DNA of 25,792 nt from JACTUA01 sp035506435 (GCA_035506435.1 DATJPK010000111.1:1-25792); one strand, 5' to 3'. Numbered from the stretch's first letter, positions 15,692 to 23,427 are shown. The notes: generated by a model from the sequence alone, not told the origin. Translations and numbers: made by a program.

Positions 15692-18600
15692 GTGACGTCA
15701 CAGGAACCCGAGAAAAAACCGGAGCTCGACGCGATGATGAAGCGACTCGGGCTCCTCGGCATCGAAGGAAAGGAAGGCCGGCCGGGGGGGCCGGGAACCG
15801 GGGCAGGGGAAGGAAAGCCTGCCGAGCCGTCCGCGCCGGGCAGGGCACAGGCCGACGAGCTCAAGGACTTCCTGAAGCACCTCGAGACCCTCGAAAAGGA
15901 GGGGGCACGGCAGGTCGAGGGCCTGTCCGGCGAGAGCGACTCGGTGATGGCACGCCTCGAGAGGCTCGATCTCGCGAGCCTCAGGGAGGAGTCCAGGTCA
16001 CCGGGATCAGTCCTGAAGGCGGAACAACCCGCCCTCCAGAAGCCCCAGGGCGCGAAGAGCGACGACGACTTCGCCGCCCTCATCCGGGGTATCGAGGAGG
16101 TCAAGCGGGACATGGCCCCAACCCAGGACGGGAAGGCCGTGGTAAAAAAGCAGATCAGGGCCGAGAAGGTCGATATGTCAGGCGAAAGGCGGGAGAAGAG
16201 GCCGGCCCCGGAGCCGGAGGAGAAGGGTGGCGACGAGGAGTACAGCTCCATCCTCGACCGGCTCCAGAAGCTCGACCTCACGAACGTGGGCGGGGAAACG
16301 AAGACTGATCTCGACGGTATCGCCGCGTGGAAGCGGGATATCAGGAAAGAACCGGGCGAAACGGCTCCTGCACCGGGTGAGGCCGAAACCCCCCTGCCCT
16401 CCCAGGCACAGGGCGTCGATGCCGCATCCATCTTAAAAAGGCTCGAGGGCCTCTCCGCGCCCGAGCCGAGGCAGGCCGCACCGGCCCCGAAACCGAGGGC
16501 GGCACCGAGGGAGGCTGTCCCCCCGCAGCCGGCCCAGGCGTCGCAGGGCATCGATGCCGACACCATCTTAAGAAGGCTCGAGGGCCTCTCGCCCTCCGAG
16601 GCGAAGGCGACCGCCGCGAAGGTAAGGGCCGCGCCGGCAGAGGCTGTTCCCCCCCAGCCCGTCCAGCAGGCCACGCAGGGCATCGATGCCGACACCATCT
16701 TAAGAAGGCTCGAGGCGGGGGTCGCGAAGGCCCCCCAGGCGCAGGAACCGGCGACAGCCCCCCAGCCCGCCGCTTCTCCCCAGCCCGCACCCCAGGCAGC
16801 CCCCAGGGCCACGCCACAGGGACCCGATTCGACCTCTCTCCTCAAGCAGCTCGAGGGCATCGTCCCGCCAGACCAGAGGGTCGCCGGGAAGAGCAAGTGG
16901 GAACCGGCCGCCCCGAAGGAGGCGCCGAAGGCAAAGGCCGCCGAGGGCGGCAAGAACGGGTCGGAGAAGGACGTCACCTCCGTCATCGATACCATCTTCA
17001 AGGTCCACAAGGGTGCCCCCGTGGGTGCCCCCTCGGCCGCCGAGGACGTGGACGCCTCCCTCAAGCAGATCATCGAGGAGGAGACCCAGGCGGCTCCCAC
17101 CGGCGACGAGGAGAAGGAGGCCACCCATGCGAAGAAGACCCGGTGGTCCGATGGTGAACAGGAAGAGGGCCAGGATGCCGTCGTTTCGGTCGACGAGATC
17201 AAGGACATCAGCAACCTGATCCTCCCCAAGGGGGCCACCTTTGCCATCGACGAGGTGAAGCTCCACGAGCGGACCGCGGTCTTCGACGTGAAGAGCGGTG
17301 CGGTCCCCTCGGAGATCGTGGAGAGCTGGCAGTCCCAGCTCCCGACCGGCGTTATCAAGGATATCGTGATCGGGAAGGAAGCCGGCGAGGAGACGAAGTC
17401 AAAGGGCCTCTTCGGCAAACTGAACATCATGAAGGTGATCCGGAAGGAGATCGAGGAGTACAACCCGCGGATCCACGGGCCCCTCGTCGATCTCGCCTTC
17501 CGGCCGGCCCCGAACATCGAGGAGGTCGAGTCCTACCCGGTGAACGAGCCGTACGCCTTCATCCGGGTCCTCCACGACAACTCCACCCACGAGTATACCT
17601 ACCAGGTCCTCGAGCCGGTCCTCAACCCGGCCGAGAAGGAGCTCATCGGGGAGCTGAAGCAGCGGCTCTTCGAGACCCTCGAGGTGAACACGAAGGACCT
17701 CACGAAGGACGCTGCCCACAAGGCCATCCGTGGCGCCGTGGACACGGTGCTCTCGGACTACGGCATCTCCCTCACGCCCGTCTCGCGTGAGAAGATCCTC
17801 TACAACATCGAGAAGGAGTTCCTCGGGGACGGCCTCGTCGACCCGATCATGCACGACAAGTACATCGAGGATATCTCCTGCGATGGCATGAACGTCCCCA
17901 TCTTCGTGTACCACACGAGCTACGAGAACACGAAGACGAACCTTATCTACAAGAACCCCGAGGACCTGGACTCATTTGTCACGAAGATGGCCCAGCGGGC
18001 AGGGAAGCACATCTCCATCGCCGAGCCGATCCTCGATGCCACGATGCCCGACGGCTCCCGTATCCAGATGACCCTCGGGAGCGAGGTCACCGCCCACGGC
18101 TCGACCTTCACCATCCGGAAGTTCCGCGAGGAGCCCATCACCCCGACGGACCTGATCGAGTGGTCCACCTTCTCGCCCCTCGCGGTCGCCTACCTCTGGC
18201 TCGCCGTCGAGAGCGGGAAGTCGGCAATCTTCGCCGGCGGGACCGCGTCAGGGAAGACGACGTCGCTCAATGCCATCTCGCTCTTCATCCCGCCGATGGC
18301 AAAGATCGTATCCCTCGAGGATACCCGGGAGCTGAAGCTGCCCCACCCGAACTGGATCCCGAGCATCACCCGGGACTCGTTTGACACGAACGGCAAGGGG
18401 GAGATCGACATGTACGAGCTCCTCAGGGCCGCCCTGCGTCAGCGGCCCGAGTACCTCATCGTCGGTGAAATCCGTGGCAAGGAGGCCCTCACCCTCTTCC
18501 AGGCGATGTCCACCGGCCACGTCACCTACGCGACCATGCATGCCGACTCGGTAGCCTCGGTGGTCCACCGTATCGAGAACCCGCCCCTGTCGGTGCCGAG

Positions 18601-19003
18601 GAACATGCTCTCGGCCCTGAACCTGGTCTGCGTCCAGGCGCAGGCACGTATCGGCGGGCAGCGGATCCGGCGGTCCAAGCAGATCATCGAGATCCTCGAC
18701 ATCGACCCGCGGACGAACGAGCTCATCACGAACGAGGTCTTCCGCTGGCACCCGACGACGGACGAGATCCGGTACTCGGGCAAGTCCTACATCCTCGAGG
18801 AGATCATGGAGGAGCGGGGCTGGAGCGAGGCCCGGATGAAGGAGGAGCTGAAGCGCAGGCAGGAGCTCCTCGAGTGGATGCGGCTCAAGATGATCCGCCA
18901 CTACCGGGACGTGGCGAAGATGCTCATCTCCTACTTCCGTGACCCCGAGGCGGTCATCGAGGTCGTGAGAGCAGACCTGTACAGCGAGGGGAAGGCTGCA
19001 TGA
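15692..19003 (+). CDS. ArlI/GspE-type secretion (type IV pilus-like) ATPase with long repetitive N-terminal extension
   Basis: The 1103-residue motor ATPase of an archaeal type IV pilus/Tad-like machine. Residues from about 575 onward are a standard archaeal GspE/ArlI ATPase: Walker A GGTASGKTT (849-857), Asp-box EDTRELKLPHPNWIP (876-890), Walker B YLIVGEIRG (921-929) and His-box GHVTYATMHADS (942-953). Typical archaeal homologues are about 500-650 residues, so the first roughly 500 residues are an extra Pro/Ala-rich disordered region. It carries about eleven short helical motifs such as LDAMMKRLGLL (12-22), DELKDFLKHLETLE (55-68), LERLDLASLREE (89-100), SSILDRLQKLDL (185-196) and several ASILKRLEGL-type copies, some in tandem 44-47 residue repeats. 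Start GTG at 15692, after GGGGG. The stop overlaps the next gene as ATGA. The platform partners follow directly. Confidence 0.93.
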   Translation: MTSQEPEKKPELDAMMKRLGLLGIEGKEGRPGGPGTGAGEGKPAEPSAPGRAQADELKDFLKHLETLEKEGARQVEGLSGESDSVMARLERLDLASLREESRSPGSVLKAEQPALQKPQGAKSDDDFAALIRGIEEVKRDMAPTQDGKAVVKKQIRAEKVDMSGERREKRPAPEPEEKGGDEEYSSILDRLQKLDLTNVGGETKTDLDGIAAWKRDIRKEPGETAPAPGEAETPLPSQAQGVDAASILKRLEGLSAPEPRQAAPAPKPRAAPREAVPPQPAQASQGIDADTILRRLEGLSPSEAKATAAKVRAAPAEAVPPQPVQQATQGIDADTILRRLEAGVAKAPQAQEPATAPQPAASPQPAPQAAPRATPQGPDSTSLLKQLEGIVPPDQRVAGKSKWEPAAPKEAPKAKAAEGGKNGSEKDVTSVIDTIFKVHKGAPVGAPSAAEDVDASLKQIIEEETQAAPTGDEEKEATHAKKTRWSDGEQEEGQDAVVSVDEIKDISNLILPKGATFAIDEVKLHERTAVFDVKSGAVPSEIVESWQSQLPTGVIKDIVIGKEAGEETKSKGLFGKLNIMKVIRKEIEEYNPRIHGPLVDLAFRPAPNIEEVESYPVNEPYAFIRVLHDNSTHEYTYQVLEPVLNPAEKELIGELKQRLFETLEVNTKDLTKDAAHKAIRGAVDTVLSDYGISLTPVSREKILYNIEKEFLGDGLVDPIMHDKYIEDISCDGMNVPIFVYHTSYENTKTNLIYKNPEDLDSFVTKMAQRAGKHISIAEPILDATMPDGSRIQMTLGSEVTAHGSTFTIRKFREEPITPTDLIEWSTFSPLAVAYLWLAVESGKSAIFAGGTASGKTTSLNAISLFIPPMAKIVSLEDTRELKLPHPNWIPSITRDSFDTNGKGEIDMYELLRAALRQRPEYLIVGEIRGKEALTLFQAMSTGHVTYATMHADSVASVVHRIENPPLSVPRNMLSALNLVCVQAQARIGGQRIRRSKQIIEILDIDPRTNELITNEVFRWHPTTDEIRYSGKSYILEEIMEERGWSEARMKEELKRRQELLEWMRLKMIRHYRDVAKMLISYFRDPEAVIEVVRADLYSEGKAA
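16409..16861 (+). repeat. In-frame tandem repeats (about 44-47 codons) inside the ATPase gene
   Basis: Four successive units begin at residues 240, 285, 329 and 376 of the ATPase. Each starts with QG[VIP]D, continues with a short helix (ASILKRLEGL, DTILRRLEGL, DTILRRLEAG, TSLLKQLEGI) and ends in a Pro/Ala/Gln-rich spacer. Units two and three share a 42-base identical DNA stretch (16542-16583 and 16674-16715), pointing to recent duplication and possible copy-number variation. Confidence 0.85.
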
Positions 19004-19923
19004 ACGGGTACCAGCGGTTCTGCTTCAAGCTCATGGGTGACCGGCTGAAGAAGAAGCGGTCCGACTACGTCCAGCTCAGGAACAACCTGATGCGGGCGCG
19101 GATCACCGTCCCCTTCGAGGCGTACCTCGCCTCGGCGTACGTCACCGCGTTTATCGTCGGCATCTCCACGGCGGTCGTCCTCGGGCTCTTCTCCTACCTG
19201 CTCCGGATCCCCGAGATGATCACGTACAAGGGGACCCTCCCCGACGTTCTCGTCGAACTCTCCGACTACCGGCTCATCTTCGGGACCGTCGCCGCGGTCG
19301 TCCTCTCCCTCCTCATTTTCGGCGGGGTGACGTACGTCATCTTCCTCGTGTACCCGAGCGTCCACGCGGGCGAGCGGCGGAGGAACATCGACGCGACGCT
19401 CCCCTACGCCATCAACTACATCACCGCGATGTCGACCGCGGGCATCACCCCGGCCGAGGTCTTCAAGCTCCTTGCCGAGAGCCCCATCTACGGCGAGAGC
19501 GCCGTCGAGGCGAAGTACATCGTCCGGGAGATTGAGATCTTCGGGAAGGACCTTACCGATGCCATCAGGGTCGTCTCGGGGGTCACCCCGAGCGACCGGA
19601 TGAAGGAGTTCCTCCAGGGGGCAGTCGCGGCCATTTCGGCGGGGACGAACCTCACCGACTACTACCGGACGAAGGCCGCCCAGTACACCATCGAGAACCG
19701 GCAGCAGCAGAAGATCTTCCTCGAGACCCTGGGGCTCATCGCCGAGTCCTACGTGACGGCCCTCGTCGCGGGGACCCTGTTCCTCATCATCCTCCAGTCC
19801 ATCATGTCGATCATCAGCGGGGAGGTGAGCCCGATGTTCCTCTACGTGGTCATCTACCTCATCGTCCCGTTCGGGAGCATCATGTTCGTGATCCTGATCA
19901 GCTCAATGACCCCGGAGGTGTGA
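19000..19923 (+). CDS. TadC/ArlJ-type (GspF-domain) membrane platform protein 1
   Basis: A 307-residue integral membrane protein that would form the inner-membrane platform turned by the ATPase. A basic cytoplasmic N-terminus (DRLKKKRSDYVQLRNNLMRAR) precedes two helices (about 45-68 and 92-119). A cytoplasmic GspF-type helical domain follows (about 128-245, ATLPYAINYITAMSTAGITPAEVFKLLA), then two C-terminal helices (251-272 and 279-303). The motif AINYITAMSTAGITP is characteristic of archaeal TadC/ArlJ-like proteins. Its ATG overlaps the ATPase stop, so translation is coupled. A single archaellum ArlJ is usually about 550 residues; here the role appears split between this protein and the next. 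Confidence 0.88.
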   Translation: MNGYQRFCFKLMGDRLKKKRSDYVQLRNNLMRARITVPFEAYLASAYVTAFIVGISTAVVLGLFSYLLRIPEMITYKGTLPDVLVELSDYRLIFGTVAAVVLSLLIFGGVTYVIFLVYPSVHAGERRRNIDATLPYAINYITAMSTAGITPAEVFKLLAESPIYGESAVEAKYIVREIEIFGKDLTDAIRVVSGVTPSDRMKEFLQGAVAAISAGTNLTDYYRTKAAQYTIENRQQQKIFLETLGLIAESYVTALVAGTLFLIILQSIMSIISGEVSPMFLYVVIYLIVPFGSIMFVILISSMTPEV

Positions 19924-19924
19924 C

Positions 19925-20959
19925 ATGGGATTCCAGGACGTCCTCAACAACTTCCTGAACCGGGACGCGTACAAACAGCAGAACGTCCCCGGCTACGTCC
20001 TCGACGACTACGAGCGCTCGCAGCAGGACATCACCGACAAGATCGCGTACCAGAAGAAGGTCCAGGAGGGCTTCCTCCGGTTCGTCAAGCACCCCCTGGC
20101 CTTCATCCGGGAAACGCCGACGAACGTCCTCTACATCAGCATCCCGGCCGCCGTCATCTTTTTCGTCGCCGGCACCGGCTTCATCATCTCGAACTACGGC
20201 GTCCGGGGCCTCCTCACGGGCACCCTGATCGACGACATCATCATCTGGTCGGCGCTCATCGGATGCATACCGCTTGCCCTTTTCCAGTGGATGGAGAACA
20301 AGCGGGTGTACAGCCTCGAGGAGTCCCTCCCGAACTTCTTCCGGGACGTCGCGGGGATGAACGACAGCGGCATGACCCTCCCGAACGCCATCAACAACGT
20401 TGCGCAGGGGGAGTACGGTGCCCTCACGGTGTACATCCGCCGGCTGAACGCCGAGATGTCCTGGTCGGTCCCCTTCGTCGAAGCCCTGTACCGGTTCGGC
20501 CAGCGGGTCGGCACCCCCCTCGCGGCCCGGTCCGTCGACCTCATCGGCAAGGCGAGCAGGGCCGGGGGCGATGTCTCCGAGGTGCTCAGGGCCGCGGCGA
20601 ACGACACCTACGAGTTCTTCAACCTGAAGAACGAGCGCAAGAACAACATGCTCATCTACATGGTGATCGTCCTCGTCTCGTTCTTCGTGTTCCTCTTCGT
20701 CATCGCCATCCTCGAGTCCACCTTCCTCACCACGATGGCCGAGGCCGGGACCAAGGTCGCCTCATCGGGTGCACGGGGCTTCATGGGCAAGGTGAACATC
20801 GACTTCTACAAGCGGCTCTTCTCCCACGCGGCGATGATCCAGGGGTTCTTCTCGGGCCTCGTCGCCGGCCAGATGGGCGAGGGGGACGCCATCTCCGGGC
20901 TGAAGTACTCGGCGATCATGCTCATCATCGCCTGGGTCACGTTCCGGTTCTTTATCTGA
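19925..20959 (+). CDS. TadC/ArlJ-type (GspF-domain) membrane platform protein 2
   Basis: A 344-residue second platform protein, starting one base after the stop of the first. A polar N-terminus of about 65 residues (DDYERSQQDITDKIAYQKK) precedes helices near 68-89 and 104-122. A GspF-type cytoplasmic domain follows (SLEESLPNFFRDVAGMNDSG, ASRAGGDVSEVLRAAANDTYEF), with a helix near 240-262 and C-terminal helices near 300-343. The paired small platform proteins recall TadB/TadC of bacterial Tad systems and fit a two-subunit platform for the ATPase encoded just upstream. A T-rich terminator follows, so this is the last gene of the unit. Confidence 0.88.
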   Translation: MGFQDVLNNFLNRDAYKQQNVPGYVLDDYERSQQDITDKIAYQKKVQEGFLRFVKHPLAFIRETPTNVLYISIPAAVIFFVAGTGFIISNYGVRGLLTGTLIDDIIIWSALIGCIPLALFQWMENKRVYSLEESLPNFFRDVAGMNDSGMTLPNAINNVAQGEYGALTVYIRRLNAEMSWSVPFVEALYRFGQRVGTPLAARSVDLIGKASRAGGDVSEVLRAAANDTYEFFNLKNERKNNMLIYMVIVLVSFFVFLFVIAILESTFLTTMAEAGTKVASSGARGFMGKVNIDFYKRLFSHAAMIQGFFSGLVAGQMGEGDAISGLKYSAIMLIIAWVTFRFFI

Positions 20960-20975
20960 GATCGGAACCCTCAAT

Positions 20976-20998
20976 ATCTTCCTTTTATTAGATTTTTC
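20976..20998 (+). terminator. T-rich terminator after the platform genes
   Basis: TTCCTTTTATTAGATTTTTCG lies about 17 bases after the stop of the second platform gene. No strong hairpin precedes it, as is usual for archaeal terminators. Confidence 0.5.
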
Positions 20999-21085
20999 GA
21001 AAGCATATTAGATACCGGCACGTCGGAGTATGTTCCTGGGCACAAACAGTATCGACTCAGTTACACCGAAACAATTCGATCATTT

Positions 21086-21323
21086 TCGTGGGGCGCTCTC
21101 GGGGGGCCACGCCACCCCGCCGCACGGGGCAACCCCCAGTGTATGGGATCTGCGAGGAGGTTTTCTGGAGCCAATGAAATTCTGAAGGCTCCCGGATAGG
21201 GTTCCATCGCAATTGGGGGACGCCACATCGGCAGGGGCGTCCGAGGGGATGTCTATCCCCGAGGATGGAGCACCCATCAGGGTGCGGTGGAGCCGAGGCG
21301 GAGCCCCCAGGAGCGTCAGATAG
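21086..21323 (+). other. Gene-free stretch with ordered hairpins; possible IS200/IS605 (TnpB end / guide-RNA region) remnant
   Basis: The 423-base gap 20960-21382 holds no convincing gene. Three perfect inverted repeats follow each other: GACGCC/GGCGTC (21219-21241), GGGGAT/ATCCCC (21245-21260) and GCACCC/GGGTGC (21270-21285). In the plus frame 21186-21323 reads as a short open tail (RLPDRVPSQLGDATSAGAS... ending APRSVR stop), interrupted by a stop at 21183 and open again upstream (SVWDLRGGFLEPMKF). Such a tail over hairpins is reminiscent of the 3' end of tnpB and its overlapping structured RNA, but I see no Zn-finger or catalytic TnpB motif. It could equally be an unrelated structured RNA. 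Confidence 0.3.
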
Positions 21324-21359
21324 CGACGAGAAACCTCAGAGCGCTGATTGATGTTGGTT

Positions 21360-21381
21360 GAAAGAAAAAATAAAAAAAAAA
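21360..21381 (-). terminator. Poly-T terminator after aIF1
   Basis: On the minus strand a run of nine to ten T residues, then ATTTTTTCTTTC, begins directly after the stop codon of the aIF1 gene. It is one of the clearest termination signals in the window. Confidence 0.65.
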
Positions 21382-21382
21382 C

Positions 21383-21688
21383 TCAGCTGATATTCTCGAG
21401 GTTGTATCCCTTCTGGGCAAGGAGCTCCTTCACCCGCTCGAGGTGGTTTCCCTGGAGCTCGATGGAGGATCCCTTCACGGTTCCCCCGCAGGCGAGCTTG
21501 CCCTTCAGGAACTTGGTCAGGTCCCCGAGGTCGATGTCGGAGGGGTCGATACCGTCGATCACCGTAACCTCCTTCCCGTACCGCCTCTTGTTGATTTTCA
21601 CGGTAATCCGTTGCTGTTCCTTTGCTACCTCCTCGCAGATGCAAAGTTCCTTAGGAAGCCCGCAGGTCGGACATATCCCACCATTCAT
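21383..21688 (-). CDS. sui1: Translation initiation factor aIF1 (SUI1 family)
   Basis: A 101-residue SUI1/eIF1-family protein that binds the small ribosomal subunit and helps select the start codon. The N-terminal CPTCGLPKELCIC (residues 6-18) is a Zn-binding-like motif of archaeal members. The SUI1 core follows: ITVKINKRRYGKEVTVIDGI, LTKFLKGKLACGGTVKG and IELQGNHLERVKELLAQKGY. Length is as expected. The ATG at 21688 sits about 25-30 bases after a TATA-like AAATAAATAA (21711-21720, minus strand) and has no clear Shine-Dalgarno sequence, so the transcript is probably leaderless. A poly-T terminator follows, so the gene is likely monocistronic. Confidence 0.95.
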   Translation of the reverse strand: MNGGICPTCGLPKELCICEEVAKEQQRITVKINKRRYGKEVTVIDGIDPSDIDLGDLTKFLKGKLACGGTVKGSSIELQGNHLERVKELLAQKGYNLENIS

Positions 21689-21710
21689 TACTTTCTAATT
21701 GAAATTCTGT

Positions 21711-21720
21711 TTATTTATTT
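21711..21720 (-). promoter_or_regulatory. TATA box of the aIF1 gene
   Basis: AAATAAATAA on the minus strand is 23-32 bases upstream of the ATG at 21688, the spacing expected for a leaderless archaeal transcript. Confidence 0.55.
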
Positions 21721-21733
21721 CTTGGCATGAAAA

Positions 21734-23374
21734 TCAGTCCACTTTGCAGACCTCGCAGCCACGGGAGAGCACCTGGTCCGGCTTGCTGTTGTACCGGTAC
21801 ACCGTGATGCCCTTGCAACCGAGAGAACGTGCCAGCTCGTAGATCCGGGCGATGTCCTCTGCGGTCGCGCTCTCGGGGAGGTTCACGGTCTTTGAAACGG
21901 CGTTATCCACGTGCTTCTGGAACGCGGCCTGCATCTTCACGTGGTGCCCGGGCGAGATCTCGGGGGCGGTCCGGAAGAGGTCCTTCAGGTCGTCCGGGAT
22001 CGGCAGGTCCCGGGCCGAGCCCTCGACGAGAGCCCGGTGGATGAGGTCGGCGGACCGGGGGAGCCGGGACACGGCCTCGACGAAGAGCTGGTTCACCATC
22101 GGGACGGTCCTCCCGGCCATCTGCCTCTCGAGTGCGAGGGCGAAGAGCGGCTCGATCCCCGAGGAGGTGTCGGCGATGATGTGGAGGGACCCGGTGGGGG
22201 CAATGGTTGTCACCGTCGAGTTCCGCATTTCCCCGGAATAGATGCTCTTACCGATGGCGGGGAAGGAGCCCTTCTCGGCCCCGAGCTCGGCGGACCGCTC
22301 GTGGCCGGCCTTCTGCACGAGGGCCATGACGCGTCCGGCAAACGCGAGGGCCTCGTCGGACTCGTACGGGATGCCGAGCCGGATGAGGGTGTCCGCAAAC
22401 CCCATAATACCGAGGCCGATCTTCCTCGTCGCGGCGTTCATCTCCTGGATTTCGGGAATGGGGAACCGGTTCACGTCGATGATGGCGTTCAGGAAGTCGA
22501 CCCCCGTCCGGGCAAGCCCGGCGAGCATGTCGAGGTCGAGCTCACGCTTCTTTACGCATTTCGCGAGGTTGATGGACCCGAGGTTGCAGCTCTCGTACGG
22601 GAGGAGGGGCTGCTCCCCGCAGGGGTTCGTCGCCTCCATCGGCCCCATGCCGGGGAGGGTCGAGAGCCGGTTGATCTCGTCGAGGAAGAGGACCCCCGGG
22701 TCGCCCGTCGCCCAGGCCCCCCCGGCGATCTCCCGCCAGAGGTCCCGGGCCCCCACCTCTCCCTGGGTGCTCCCGTCCCGGGGGTTCACGAGCGGGATTT
22801 CCTTTCCCGTCCGGAGGGCGTCGAAGAATGCCGCATCGAACCCGACGGAGATGTTGAAGTTCCTGAGCCCTCCTCCCTTCTTTGACAAGACGAACTCCCT
22901 GATGTCCGGGTGGTTATAGAAGAGGATGCCCATGTTCGCCCCCCGCCGCCTCCCTCCCTGCTTGACGGCCTCGGTCGCCTTGTCGAATACCTCGATGAAC
23001 GAGACCGGCCCGCTCGCGATGCCGGCCGTGCCGTTCACCATGTCTCCCCTCGGGCGGATCCGGGAGAAGGAGAACCCCGTTCCCCCCCCGCTCTTGTGGA
23101 TCTGGGCCATGTGACCCATCGTCCGGAAGATGCTCTCGATGGAGTCCTCGACGGGGAGGACGAAGCAGGCCGAAAGCTGGCCAACGGAGGTCCCCGCGTT
23201 CATGAGCGTCGGGGAATTGGGAAGGAACAGGCCCTCCTCCATGACCCGGCGGAACTCGGCGGCACGGGGGGTGTCCACCCCGTTTGCCACCCTGGCAAAG
23301 ACCCCGGCAGGGCTCTCGCCGGCGTTCACGTACCTGGCCCTGAGCAGGATCTCCGCAGCCTCGGTGAGTGCCAT
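21734..23374 (-). CDS. nrdJ: Adenosylcobalamin-dependent (class II) ribonucleoside reductase, short form
   Basis: Makes deoxyribonucleotides using a radical from adenosylcobalamin, hence oxygen-independent. The 546-residue protein shows PNSPTLMNAGT (about 52-62), C70 in QLSACFVLP, KSGGGTGFSFSRIRP, the active-site NPCGE with C252 and E254, C263 in PYESCNLGSINL, IAPTGSLHIIADTSSGIEP and a C-terminal redox pair C540-x2-C543. It lacks an N-terminal ATP-cone, so overall dATP inhibition is not expected, and is shorter than many NrdJ proteins while keeping all catalytic cysteines. I choose the ATG at 23374; a GTG at 23392 would add six residues, but its GGAG is too close. TTTATTAAAG at about 23396-23405 would place transcription start at this ATG. 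It is divergent from cobyric acid synthase, a gene for its own cofactor. Confidence 0.94.
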   Translation of the reverse strand: MALTEAAEILLRARYVNAGESPAGVFARVANGVDTPRAAEFRRVMEEGLFLPNSPTLMNAGTSVGQLSACFVLPVEDSIESIFRTMGHMAQIHKSGGGTGFSFSRIRPRGDMVNGTAGIASGPVSFIEVFDKATEAVKQGGRRRGANMGILFYNHPDIREFVLSKKGGGLRNFNISVGFDAAFFDALRTGKEIPLVNPRDGSTQGEVGARDLWREIAGGAWATGDPGVLFLDEINRLSTLPGMGPMEATNPCGEQPLLPYESCNLGSINLAKCVKKRELDLDMLAGLARTGVDFLNAIIDVNRFPIPEIQEMNAATRKIGLGIMGFADTLIRLGIPYESDEALAFAGRVMALVQKAGHERSAELGAEKGSFPAIGKSIYSGEMRNSTVTTIAPTGSLHIIADTSSGIEPLFALALERQMAGRTVPMVNQLFVEAVSRLPRSADLIHRALVEGSARDLPIPDDLKDLFRTAPEISPGHHVKMQAAFQKHVDNAVSKTVNLPESATAEDIARIYELARSLGCKGITVYRYNSKPDQVLSRGCEVCKVD

Positions 23375-23427
23375 AGGGTGAGGGTAATACACTCCTTTAA
23401 TAAAAATCCATGCCCACCATACAGGTA
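23375..23427. promoter_or_regulatory. Shared divergent promoter: nrdJ / cobQ
   Basis: An A/T-rich core CTTTAATAAAAAT at 23394-23406 can serve as a TATA element on both strands. It would place minus-strand transcription at about the nrdJ ATG (23374) and plus-strand transcription at about the ATG 23428 of cobQ, so both mRNAs may be leaderless. The overlap means the two genes probably compete for, or share, regulation. Confidence 0.5.

Noticed and set aside
16409..16861. CRISPR array suggested by regularly spaced repeats
   Set aside because: The repeats are in-frame codons within a protein-coding gene, only two are near-identical, and the spacers are Pro/Ala coding sequence with no cas genes nearby.
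15625..17517. 630-codon minus-strand open frame opposite the ATPase extension
   Set aside because: Ser/Gly/Ala-rich shadow of the repetitive region; it overlaps real genes entirely and has no recognisable motif.
21080..21277. 65-codon minus-strand frame in the gap after the platform genes
   Set aside because: No ribosome binding site, no homology-like motif, overlaps hairpins; likely chance in GC-rich DNA.
20960..21382. tRNA, RNase P RNA or SRP RNA in the gap
   Set aside because: I looked for cloverleaf-type stems and for conserved RNase P and SRP sequence signatures and saw none.
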